DNA of 64,000 nucleotides from NCBI GenBank assembly GCA_029237695.1, contig CM055273.1, positions 60,005,968 through 60,069,967 on the forward strand, read 5' to 3'. Both the position numbers and the translations under genes were made by a program. Of the stretch, positions 44,701-56,700 are shown piece after piece. The stretch's first letter is position 1. Each line of letters begins with the position of its first letter. Source of the stretch: Conchocele bisecta (lineage: Eukaryota; Mollusca; Bivalvia; Lucinida; Thyasiridae). The notes under the pieces are model-generated. The model was not told the origin of the DNA, did not search any database, and worked only from the letters and a program-made list of their open reading frames with translations.

Positions 44701-47700
44701 GTCTATGCATGTGTGAAGTTTCATGAAAATATTCCAAAGGGTGGTCGAGTTATGCTCCGGACACGAAATCAGTGCGAGAAACAAAAAAGGGAGATAACTC
44801 AAAAATTAGCTATGCAAGAGTTGTCATTCTTGTGTGCGACACACCTTCGGGTCGTGGTCTATGCATGTGTGAAGTTTCATGAAAATATTCCAAAGGGTGT
44901 TCGAGTTATGCTCCGGACAAGAAGTGTCTGCGGCGGAAGCGGACGCGGCCCGCTGTCAAATCCATAGTATCCTCCGACGGAGTCCGGGGGATACAATTAG
45001 AACAACCTGATCTGGTGCCAGGTCCTCACCACACTAGAGCACACTCCTGTAGCCTGATAACTATCTATATTGCTTGTTAGAAGCATGACGGGTGTTTCAT
45101 CGACGGAATGGCGAACAATGCAGATCCAGATCAGACTGCGGATGCACAGGCTGATCTGGATCTACGCTGGTCGCAAAACCCATAAGCCCCATTTCGCCTG
45201 TCACAAATATGGAGAAACACATCTAAAAGTAGAGTCTACTGGCATCAGGGTTCCTGATTGAAGAATTCTCTGATCATGTACTGCATTCTGATGCTTGAAA
45301 GCACATTTGTAGCTGTGACTGGCGACATGTGACTTATGAGATTTGTGACCAGTGTAGCTCCTGATGAAATATCACTCTTGTAGTCTGATAGTTATCTTTT
45401 CTTTTTAGAAGCATGATGGATGTTTCATTGAGGGAATGGCGAACAGTGCAGATCAGACTGTGCGGGTGCACATGCTGATCGGGATCTACACTGGTCGCAG
45501 AACCCATAAACCCCATTTCTCCAGTCACAGCCACATTTGATTGGTAAAGCCTGCCTGCACTCTGCTCAGGGTCAGCCAATCAATTAACAAATACATTTTT
45601 AGAACATACTCAGCAAGTTTTTTAATAGCACAAGCGTAAAATATTATCGCACTCAGAAGATTCTGTGCAGATTCTTGAAACTTTGACCAGAAATTAATTC
45701 AACGAGACGGTTCAAATGAGTGGTAACAACATATAATTTCATCGAGAAATAATCAAAATAGATAAAACAAATGTTCATAAATTTTGATACCTCTCGAGTC
45801 ATATCTGGCATGAAATGGGTTCTTTGGATAAGGTTGGCATGGTATTAAAGCATTATTGGTAGAAACAAGTACGCTGGTTTAGTCGAGGCTGCCTACCGAT
45901 CATGAACTCTAGATCGTTGGGAGTGACGTCGGCTGCGGGGTTGATGATCTTTATGGTGACCAGCTGCTCCCGTAGGTCCAGCTCGTTGCTGATCGTCGCC
46001 GACAAATCTTCCACGGTCTTCAACCGCTCCGCTTCCGTTAACAGGCTCCTGCAATGAGATGGCAACATACAATATATAAACTTGCATTATTACAAAGACA
46101 AAGTTAGCAAATTGAGCATATTTTCACTCCACTGTCTGCATAAAGTACAGTGAATTTTTTCCCCCAAAAAATCTAGTTTTATCAAAATGCATGAATTCTT
46201 TTTGCCACAATTTTGAAAAACAAAATGCTAATTTTATACAATTCAGTGGGAAAATGCCAGTATTTTGTCTAAAATAGTGAGATACAAGCAATTTCACTCA
46301 AATAGTGAAAAGAAAAGTTCCCTGATCATATTTCTTTTCAATTAAATCCAATTTTATTGCGAACAAAAGCGCCGATAACACGGCGATTCATCTAATTCCA
46401 CTACACAGTATGCAAACATTGTTTGCGTACCATTTCTTATTGCGTGTCGACTTGCTGTGCGTGGACCGACTGACCACGGGTGATGTGAGGCACGTGTACG
46501 ACTGGGAGCCCTCGGGTATCGCGCTGGTTGCCCAGTCCAACGCAGGCTCCAGGCTGTACCTCGGCTCCACGGAGAAACTGTCCGCACAGTCGTCCCACGA
46601 CAGGCTGTCTACTAACAACGCGTCTGAAAACGATTGGATTTTTAGTTTAACCCTTTCCACTGGAGCACCAGTGTAACATATTCCACCCAGGCCGTCCACA
46701 GCCAACAAGTCGGACAGCAGTTGGATTAGTTTAACCCTTTGAACCCTATTGCTAAACAACTGGCATAGACTCTTCCATGTAGACTTTTGAACTATTCCAT
46801 TAATCAGAAAGGGGTGTTTTTGTCAAAATTAGGAAATATCCACAAACAGTGCAGATCTCGATGAGACGGCTCGTTACGAGCGGATCATCTGGATCTACAC
46901 TGTTTGCAAATATTGGGAAAGTGGTCTGTAGCCTTTCAACCCTAAATTATGCAATGTACTGTGATATGTCAATATGTCAGACTAGTCCATTTATGAAAAT
47001 GGGGTCTCTTGCAGATCCTGAGAGACGGCTCGTCAGGAGCCGGCTCATCTGGATCTACACTGTTTGCAAGCATCACTATAGAGGGCTGTAGTCTCAAAAA
47101 GGTTGAACATATTTTATTGTTTCCAATGTACAACTAGAAATTGACGCTTGTCGACAAGCGCATGTGTATCCCCCTCCCCAGTTACACAAGTAGTTTGAAA
47201 AAAGGGTGTTCGAGCTATGCTCCGGAGACAAAATCAGTGACGGAAAAAAGAAAAGGAGATAACTAAAAAAATTAGTGATGCAAGAGTTGTCATTCTTGCG
47301 TGACACACCTTTAGGGTTGTGGTCTATGCATGTGTGAAGTTTCATGAAAATATTCCAAAGGGTGTTCGAGTTATGCTCCAGACACGAAATCAGTACACGA
47401 AACAACAAAGGGAGATAACTAAGAAATTAACGACGCAAGAGTTGTCATTCTTACGTGCGACACACCTTTGGGTCGTCTTCTATGCATGTGTGAAGTTTAA
47501 TAAACTAGAAAATGTGTTCATAGAACACGGATGTCCCACATATCGCTTTGATAATAAATGAGGCAAAATTCCAAGTCAAAATTTTCTTTTACCTGAGAGT
47601 TAAAGTTTTTAAAGCACCAAGTATGTGACCTTGACCCTGGGCTTGGCGGGGGCTTGGACAAACGTGATTTGGCACAGGGTGCGGTTTAGAGGACCATTAG

Positions 47701-50700
47701 AGCAATGCATATATGAAATATGAAGCTTGATCGTGAAAGAAAACAGAAATTAGAATATAGATATTTACCTGAGCTGTTAAAGTTTTTGAAGCACTAAGTA
47801 TGTGATGTTAACCCTGGGCTTGGTGGGGGCAGGACGAACGTGGATTTGGCACAGGGCGGTAGAGGACCATTAGAGCAACGCATATATGAAATTGATCCGT
47901 GAATGGAAAGAAAAATTATAAGATATTTACCCGAGCGTTAAAGTTTTTGAAGCACCAAGTATGTGACCTTGACCCTGGGATTTCCGGGGCAGGACGAACG
48001 TGGATTTGGCACAGGGCAGTAGAGGACCATTAGAGCAATGCGTATATGAAATATGAAGATGATCCATGAAAGAAAACAGAAAGTATAAGATATTTACCCG
48101 AGCGTTAAAGTTTTTGAAGCACTAAGTATGTGACCTTGACCCTGGGCTTGGCGGGGGCAGAACGAACGTGGATTTGGCACAGGGCGATAGAGGACCATTA
48201 GAGCAATGCGTATATGAAATATGAAGCTGATCCGTGAAAGAAAACAGAAATTATAAGATATTTACCCGAGCGTTAAAGTTTTTGAAGCACCAAGTATGTA
48301 ACCTTGACCCTGGGCTTGGCGGGGGCAGGACGAATGTGGATTTGGCACAGGGCGGTAGAGGACCATTAGAGCAATGTGTATATGAAATATGAAGCTGATC
48401 CGTGAAAGAAAACAGAAATTATAAGATATTAACCCGGGCGTTAAAGTTTTTGAAGCACCAAGTATGTGACCTTGACCCTGGGCTTGCCAGGGGCAGGACG
48501 AACGTGGATTTGGCACAGGGCGGTAGTGAACCATCAGAGCAATGTGTATATGAAATATGAAGCAGATCGGTCGAAGGATGAAGAAATTATGAGACATTTA
48601 CCCGAGTGTTAAAAGTTTTGTGACGGACGGGAGGACGGGAGGACGGGACGCACGTTCCTACGAATGAATACTAGTTGGGTTTTTACTGTATAAAAATACC
48701 CAACAAGAGTACCCAACACTATCCTAACCCTACCCAATAAGATCCCCGTACGCTTACAACAAGTACCCATTCGTGTGTGCGGACAGACGGACGGACGGAC
48801 GGACGAGGGTAACACTAAATGCCCCCTCCACTATCGTGGTGGGGCATAAAAATATTCCAAAGGGTGTTCGAGTTATGCTCTGGATACAAAATCAGAGCAC
48901 GAAACAAACAACAAAGGGAGATAAGTAAACAAGAATTCCGCGGAATCAGATGCCTCGCCTTGTCCCGCCTTGACCTCGAGCCTGGGCCCGAAAGCAATTT
49001 TCACTGGCCCGAATATATTATACAATTATTGACTAGTGAGCCATAGAATATCAGATTATATTCTATGGCTCACTAGTCAATAATTGTTTTATTATATGAT
49101 AATAGTCTGTATATAGCACTTACGACCTTATGCTACTAGACAAAAATTGAAAAAGAATTTGAAAAAAAAAATGATTTTTTTTTTTTTTTAAATTAAAAAT
49201 AATAATGCTTGCTACTGGAGCCCAGAATTTTTTTTAATAGTCCTATATTTATCTACATATATCTGCACAGGTCCACATAATGCCACAATATTTTCAACAC
49301 AGTTTACGGAAATGTAATATACAAAAAAAAAAAAAAGTAATAATGCTCGCTACTGGAGCCCAGAATTTTTGTTAATAGTTACGGAAATGTAATAATGTAC
49401 CTGTATAAATTACCTGTAATAAGTTAGTGGTCAGTGAAAAAATTGAAAAAGAATGTAAAAAAAAAAATTAAATTTAAAAAAAATAAAAGAATAATGCTCC
49501 CTACTGGAGCCCAGAATGTTTTTTAATAGTCCTATATTTATCTACATATCATATATATACAGGTCCACATATTGCCACAATATTTTCAACACAGTTTACG
49601 GAAATGTAATATAATCATTTACCTGTATAAATTACCTGTAAGTGGTCAGTGGTCAGTTGCACATGCTAGCACATGCACAGGTGAATAGTCTGTATATAGC
49701 ACTTACGACCTTATGCTACTAGACAAAAATTGAAAAAGAATTTGAAAAAAAAAATGAAAAAAAAAATGAAAAAAAAAAAAAATGGAAAAAAAAGAATGAA
49801 AAAAAAAATTAAAAAAGAAAATTAAAAAAAAATAAACGGAAAAAAAAAGTTTAAAAATAATAATGCTTGCTACTGGAGCCCAGATTTTTTTTTAATAGTC
49901 CTATATTTATCTACATATATCTGCACAGGTCCACATAATGCCACAATATTTTCAACACAGTACCCAATGTAGTAATTTACCTGTATAAATTACCTGTGGT
50001 CAGCAGTGGTCAAGAAGCATTGGACATTTGCACATGCAAGCCCATGCTAGCACATGGTTCTCCCAGTCTCTATTGTTCTCTCTACAGGTAAGGTGTACAG
50101 AGCACACGAGAAAAGGTGTACAGAGCAGACGAGAAAACGGGTCTTTATGCATTATTGTCCAGTTTGTAGAGTGCGCAAAACAAAAAAGGGAGATAACTCA
50201 AAAATTAGCTACGCAAGAGTTGTAATTCTTGTGCACGACACACCTCCGGGTCGTGGTCTATGCATGTGTGAAGTTTCATGAAAATATTCCAAAGGGTGGT
50301 CGAGTTATGCTCCGGACAGGAAATCAGTGCGCGAAAACAAAAAAGGGAGATAACTCAAAAATTAGCTATGCAAGAGTTGTCATTCTTGTGCACGACACAC
50401 CTTCGGTTCATGGTCTAATTGACTGTGTTAAGTTTCATAAAAATATTCCAAAGGGTGGTCGAGTTATGGTCAATCAGTGCGCGAAACAAAAAAGGGAGAT
50501 AACTAAAAAATTAGCTACGCAAGAGTTGTCATTCTTGTGCGGGACACACCTTCGGGTCGTGGTCTATGCATGTGTGAAGTTTCATGAAAATATTCCAAAG
50601 GGTGGTCGAGTTATGCTCCGGACACGAAATCAGTGTGAGAAACAAACAAGAGGGCCATGATGGCCCTAATTCGCTCACCTGACTCCATGAACACCAGAGG

Positions 50701-53700
50701 AGAATGTGACATTGAGTTTAAAAAAATTGTGCTATTTTTAGATGGCGGTCATCTTGGATTAAGCAATGACTCCCATTTTACCAAATCTGAAAATGCTTCA
50801 CCCAAGGATCTTAACTTACTATGAAGTTTGGCCATCATCGGCCATGTGGTTTCTGAGAAAAAGACGTTCAAAATCTGGAATAAATGACCTTTTGGCGGCC
50901 ATCATGGATGACATAATCATCCGATTCCGACAAATATTACACCAGAGCAATCGCCTCATCGATACCTTCAATTTGATATATGACATTAGCATATTCGGTC
51001 ATAATAAAATTTGACCCCACCGGGCCACGCCCATTTTTGACCCTGGGGTAACCATTTTCACAAATTTGAAAGACCATTGTATATCAATCATTCCTACCAA
51101 GTTTCATCGAAATCCGGCCAACGGTTCATGAGAAGAAGATTTAAGAATTTGTGCTATTTTTAGACGGCGGCCATCTTGGATTAGCGATGACCTCCATTTT
51201 AACAAATCTGAAAAGGCTTCACCCATGGACCATAACTCTTACGTTTGGCTACCATGGGCCAAGCGGTTCATGTGAAGAAGAATTTTTAAATCTCTAATAA
51301 AAGAACGACCTTGTGACCTTTCGACAAAAAATGCACCAGAGTGATCGCCTCGTTGATACCTTCAATTTGATATATGACATGACCATATTTGTTCAATAAT
51401 AAAATTTGACCCCAATTTGACCCCACGGGCCACGCCCATTTTTGACCCGGGGGTCACCATTTTAACACGTTTGAAAGAGCATTGTACATCGATCATTCCT
51501 ACCAAGTTTTGTCGAAATCCAGCTAGCGGTTCATGAGAAGAAGATTTTTTAAGAATTTATGCTGTTTTCAGACGGCGGCCATCTTGGATTAGCGATGACC
51601 TCCATTTTAACAAATCTGAAAATGCTTCACCCATGGACCATAACTGTGAAGTTTGGCTACCATGGGCCAAGCGGTTCATGTGAAGAAGAATTTTGAAATC
51701 TCTAATAAAAGAACAACCTTTTGACCTTTCGGCGGCCATCTTGGATGGCCTAACCATCAGATTTCGACAAAAAATGCACCAGAGTGATCGCCTCGCTGAT
51801 ACCTTCAATTTGATATATGACTAGACCATATTCGGTGAACAATAAAATTTGACCCCAATTTGACCCCACGGGCCACGCCCATTTTTGACCCAGGGGTCAC
51901 CATTTTAACAACTTTGAAAGAGCATTGTACATCAATCATTCCTAGCAAGTTTCGTCAAAATCCGGCTAGCGGTTCATGAGAAGAAGATTTTTTAAGAATT
52001 TATGCTATTTTTAGACGGCGGCCATCTTGGATTAGCGATGACCTCCATTTTAACAAATCTGAAAAGGCTTCACCCATGGACCATAACTCTTAAGTTTGGC
52101 TACCATGGGCCAAGCAGTTCATGTGAAGAAGAATTTTGAAATCTCTAATAAAAGAACGACCTTTTGACCTTTCGGCGGCCATCTTGGATGACCTAACCAT
52201 CCGATTTCGACAAAAAATGCACCAGAGTGATCGCCTCGTTGATACCTTCAATTTGATATATGACAAGTCCATATTCGGTCAAAAATACATTGTACATCGA
52301 TCAGTCCTACCAAGTTTTGTCGAAATACGGTTGGCGGTTCTTGAGAAGAAGATTTTTGAAGAATTTGTGCTATTTTTAGACGGCGGCCATCTTGGATTAC
52401 GTAATGATGTAATTTTAACAATTTTGTAATCCCCCTACCTAAGGACCATGACCATAAAGTTTGGTGACTATAGGCCCAATGGTTACGGAGGAGAAGACGT
52501 TTGAAAATGTTCACGGACGACGACGACGGACGACGGACACATTGCGGTAACAATAGCTCACATGAGCTTCGCTCAGGTGAGCTAAAAAGGGAGATAACTA
52601 AAAAATTAGCTATGCAAGAGTTGTCATTCTTGTGCGCGACACACCTTCGGGTCGTGGTCTATGCATGTGTGAAGTTTCATGAAAATATTCCAAAGGGTGT
52701 TCGAGTTATGCTCCGGACAAGAAGTGTCTGCGGCGGACGCGGACAGGACGCGGACGCGGCGCGCTGTCAAATCCATAGTATCCCCTGACGGAGTCCGGGG
52801 GATACAATAAGTGTAAGCCACAGGTTCTACCAACGTAGTTACGGCCCTCACCTTAAGTGTTGTTTTAACCCTTACACCGCTATCTTATTTATTTTGTTGT
52901 CTGCTGTTTATTTTATATTTTCCATTTTTATCATCAAAAACATGCTTCGACAGCACTTTAGAATAATTTACAACATGCTTTGACAGCACTTCACAATCAT
53001 TTCCATTGGAAATGATTCTGATATGCTGTCAAAACAAATTTTTATTGAGAAATAAGGCAAGATATAAAGGCAATAGCAACCGACAATTGTTGTGAGTTGC
53101 GGTCTAGGCTTAACCCTTTTCACTGGTGCTGCACTCCGCACCAGCATGAAATGTTTCACGTCGAAAATTGCACCAGTTTCCTGACAAGATGCCACTCAGC
53201 TCTACTTAGAGATATCGCATACTGTAAACGCATTTTTTGTCTTTTGCGCCAGTTACTAGACGAAAATGTGTGTATGCAGTTGTTTTTTTTACATGTAACT
53301 GAATAGGAATTTGTCAGGAATCCGGAGCCTAATTCAAAGTGAATCTTTTTACACCAGCGTGGAGTGTAACCCCAGTGCTTTCACCCCTAAGTAACTGACA
53401 TGGACTATTTTACGAGTTTTACGAGTTACAAGACAAAATTCTAAGTCGAAAAGGGGGAGATAATCCATGACCTTGGGGTCGAATCATAATGCAAAATAAA
53501 CTTTTCGCATCTACTCATCATAAGGAAGCTACAAGTTTCATGTCTATAGTTAGTTAAAAGTTTTACGAGTTACAAGGCAAAACTGGTAAATTCTAAGTCA
53601 AAAAGGGGGAGATAATCCATGACCCAGGGTTCGAATAATTTTGTTTAAATAAACTGTGCGCATCTACTCATCATAAAGAAGCTACATATCAAGTTTCAGA

Positions 53701-56700
53701 TCTGTAGCTAGTACAGTTTAATGTTTTACGAGTTACAAGGTAAAATTGGGAAATTCTAAGTTGAAAAGAGGGAGGTAATCCATGACCCATGGTCGAATCA
53801 AAAGTCAAATTATATTATGGTTATCTACTCATCATACGGAAGCTACATACCAAGTTTTAGGTCTGTAGCTAGTATGGTTTAAAAGTTTTACGAGTTACAA
53901 GGTTGGAAACGGACGGACGGACAAGGGTAAAACTAAATGCCACCTCCACTATTGTGGTGGGCATAAAAATATCCACAAATCATTCATACAGATCTTGCCA
54001 AGACGGCTTGCTATGAAAAGGAAGTGGTCTCTAGTGTGAAAGGATTAAAACATTGGGTAATTAGGCTCAATGTGTTATGGAATGAAAAATATGGACGGCG
54101 ATAAAAAGGATACAGATTTGACTTACAGTTGCAGAGATGATGGGTACTGGGTACCCGAAAACAACAATTGTTATGGACATAAAAATGAAAACAATACCAC
54201 TTGGCAACTACGTACGTCGGGGTATAACTACACACATACATTTGTCATATAATGGTGTGTTCGTACTGCAACTAATTTAGTAACGACTACATTTGTTAGG
54301 TGGGTATACATCTTCAGTGGCATAACGACAACAGAGATTAACAATCCCACCTGTTACTATGGCACCAATACAAACCAGGGGGCAGTGTGTGGACAACTGG
54401 TCTACTTCTGGTGCTGTGATCTGATTATACATCCGTCAAGATAAACAGAGAACTGGTCAGTGAGAGTGTGAGGCGGGTATACATCTTCAGTCGCATAACA
54501 ACAACAAAGATTGACAATCCCACCAGTTACTATGGCACCAATACAAACCAGGGGGCAGTGTGTGGCCAACTGGTCTACTTATGGTGCTGTGATTAACTGG
54601 ATTATATATACATCCGTCGAGATAAACAGAGAACTGGTCAGTGAGAGTGTGAGGTGGATATACATCTTCAGTGCCATAACGACAACAAAGATTGACAATC
54701 CCACCAGTTACTATGGCACCAATACAAACCAGGGGGCAGTGTGTGGCCAACTGGTCTACTTATGGTGCTGTGATTAACTGGATTATATATACATCCGTCG
54801 AGATAAACAGAGAACTGGTCAGTGAGAGTGTGAGGTGGGTATACATCTTCAGTGCCATAACGACAACAAAGATTGACAATCCCACCTGTTACTATGGCAC
54901 CAATACAAACCAGAGGGCAGTGTGTGGCCAACTGGTCTACTTATGGTGCTGTGATCTGATTATACATCCATCGAGATAAACAGAGAACTGGTCAGTGAGA
55001 GTGTGAGGCGGGTATACATCTTCAGTGCCATAACAACAACAAAGATTGACAATCCCACCGTTACTATGGCACCAATACAAACCAGGGGGCAGTGTGTGGC
55101 CAACTGGTCACCTTATGGTGCTGTGATTAACTGGATTATATATACATCCGTCGAGATAAACAGAGAACTGGTCAGTGAGAGTGTGAGGTGGATATACATC
55201 TTCAGTGGCATAACAACAACAAAGATTGACAATCCCACCAGTTACTATGGCACCAATACAAACCAGGGGGCAGTGTGTGGCCAACTGGTCTACTTATGGT
55301 GCTGTGATTAACTGAATTACATATACATCCATCGAGATGTGTGGCCAACTGTAGCCGATTTCACCAAAATTGCAAAGTACATGTATACTTATCAAGCAAA
55401 GTCTACTTTGAGGGAGTAATCATTGATTCCCCCGAAATGCATTATTTCATACAGAACTAACGACTGCATATATTTGATGATTAAAAGTATGCAGAATTAT
55501 TATACTGAATTTATTACATTATCACAGCCATTAATGTAATAAATTCAGTATAATAAAATAATAAATTGATCCTAAAATTGAAAATTTCTCCCTCAAAGTA
55601 TACTTTGCTACAAAAGTATACTTTGCAATGTTGGTGAAATAGGCTCCTGGTTCTGATATGTGGCTGTGACTGGAGAAATGGGGCTTTATGGATTTTGCGA
55701 CCAGAGTAGATCCAGATCAGTTCTGATCTGGATTTGCACTGTTCGCCATTTGATTTAAGAAACAAACGTCATGCTTCTAACAAGTAAAATAGATCATCAT
55801 CAGACAAGAAGAGTGGGATATTTGATTAGGAAATACACTGGTGACGAATCACATTTCTCAAGTCACAAAGACATGTGAATTCACACAATCGGGTTGGTTT
55901 GTAGCATTATTACCGATTGCTATACGGCTGCTCTGTGATGGAATGGCGAACAGTGTAGGCCATGTGCCCATGACTTGCGTGTCAAATAAAAATTCACTTC
56001 GCATATCACAAGAAAGCCACATATCAAATAAAAGTTTTACTTCTTACAAGAAATATAACAAATGGACGGACGGATACCCGTGATGAAAACAATATACCCA
56101 TTGTTTTCCTCAAAAAAGGGTATAACAATTGTAGATCTGTATCCATATGAGACAAGCCATGTGATTTTGTACCTACAAACAGGTGTAATAATTAAAAAAT
56201 ATTTACAAAATTTACTATATTTTCTGTAAATGATGTTGAATGCTATGCAAATGTGCTATGAAATTTTCGTCAACTTTCTACGTCGTTTACAGAAAATATC
56301 ACAGTTTCTGTAAATATATTTCATGAAAAATCTCACACGTTAGGTTTGTTTATTAGTGTTTAACGGCCTATCAACAGCTAAAGTCAAGATCAAACGGGTT
56401 CGATCCCATTTTAACCTGCTGCATTGGGGGAAAAATCAGAACGGAATATTTACATCGAGAACAAATATATTCAGCCCTGAAATTAGAATAACCTGACCTG
56501 GTGCCAGGTCCATACAACACCAAAGTCACTTGGCCCCTTCCCCTAAAATAGGATTACGAATATTATAATACTCACATAAGGGGTAAACCAGATTCAACTG
56601 TCACATACAAAATGCCAAAGACGTATGTGAGTGCCAAGCCAGGTCTCAAGTCAAGATTCCGGCAAGGATGAACCCCCAATCTGCCACCCACCACACGTTG

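Larger units (their letters stand above)
36221..44994 (+). mobile_element. Composite element, copy B (8.8 kb, with nested elements)
   Basis: The 5' end CTAGAAATGGACGC with the palindrome CGCTTGTCGACAAGCG, and the 3' end hairpin TCCGACGGAGTCCGGGGG with ATAC, are identical in layout to copies A and C. Flanks are GAAA and AATT. Modules in order: GGGAGATAACT units, GTTAAAGTTTTTGAAGC units, a GGAC-rich block with a TGCCCC hairpin, the CAATTATTGACTAGTG hairpin, TGGAGCCCAGAATTTTT blocks, element D1, more blocks, a unit array with an internal 3' end at 41454, more blocks, element E and a last unit array. It fills nearly all of the intron between FAM199X exons d and e, antisense. Open frames up to 184 codons are repeat shadows. 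Confidence 0.75.
47134..52805 (+). mobile_element. Composite element, copy C (5.7 kb, with nested element D2)
   Basis: 5' CTAGAAATTGACGC with CGCTTGTCGACAAGCG; 3' hairpin CCCCTGACGGAGTCCGGGG with ATAC. Flanked by TACAA and AATAAG. Module order follows copy B: GGGAGATAACT units, six or seven GTTAAAGTTTTTGAAGC units, GGAC-rich block and TGCCCC hairpin, the CAATTATTGACTAGTG hairpin, TGGAGCCCAGAAT blocks, a unit array, element D2, a last unit and the 3' end. It is in the intron between FAM199X exons b and c, antisense to the gene. Confidence 0.75.

Noticed and set aside
54070..54252. A 60-codon Cys/Asn-rich frame as a small secreted peptide
   Set aside because: It has no signal peptide, and its start region carries the GGAATGAAAAATATGG motif of the dispersed tandem units.
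54487..55311. Repeated 87-102 codon frames on both strands
   Set aside because: They follow the 173/181-bp satellite period exactly and occur on both strands at once. No domain is recognisable.
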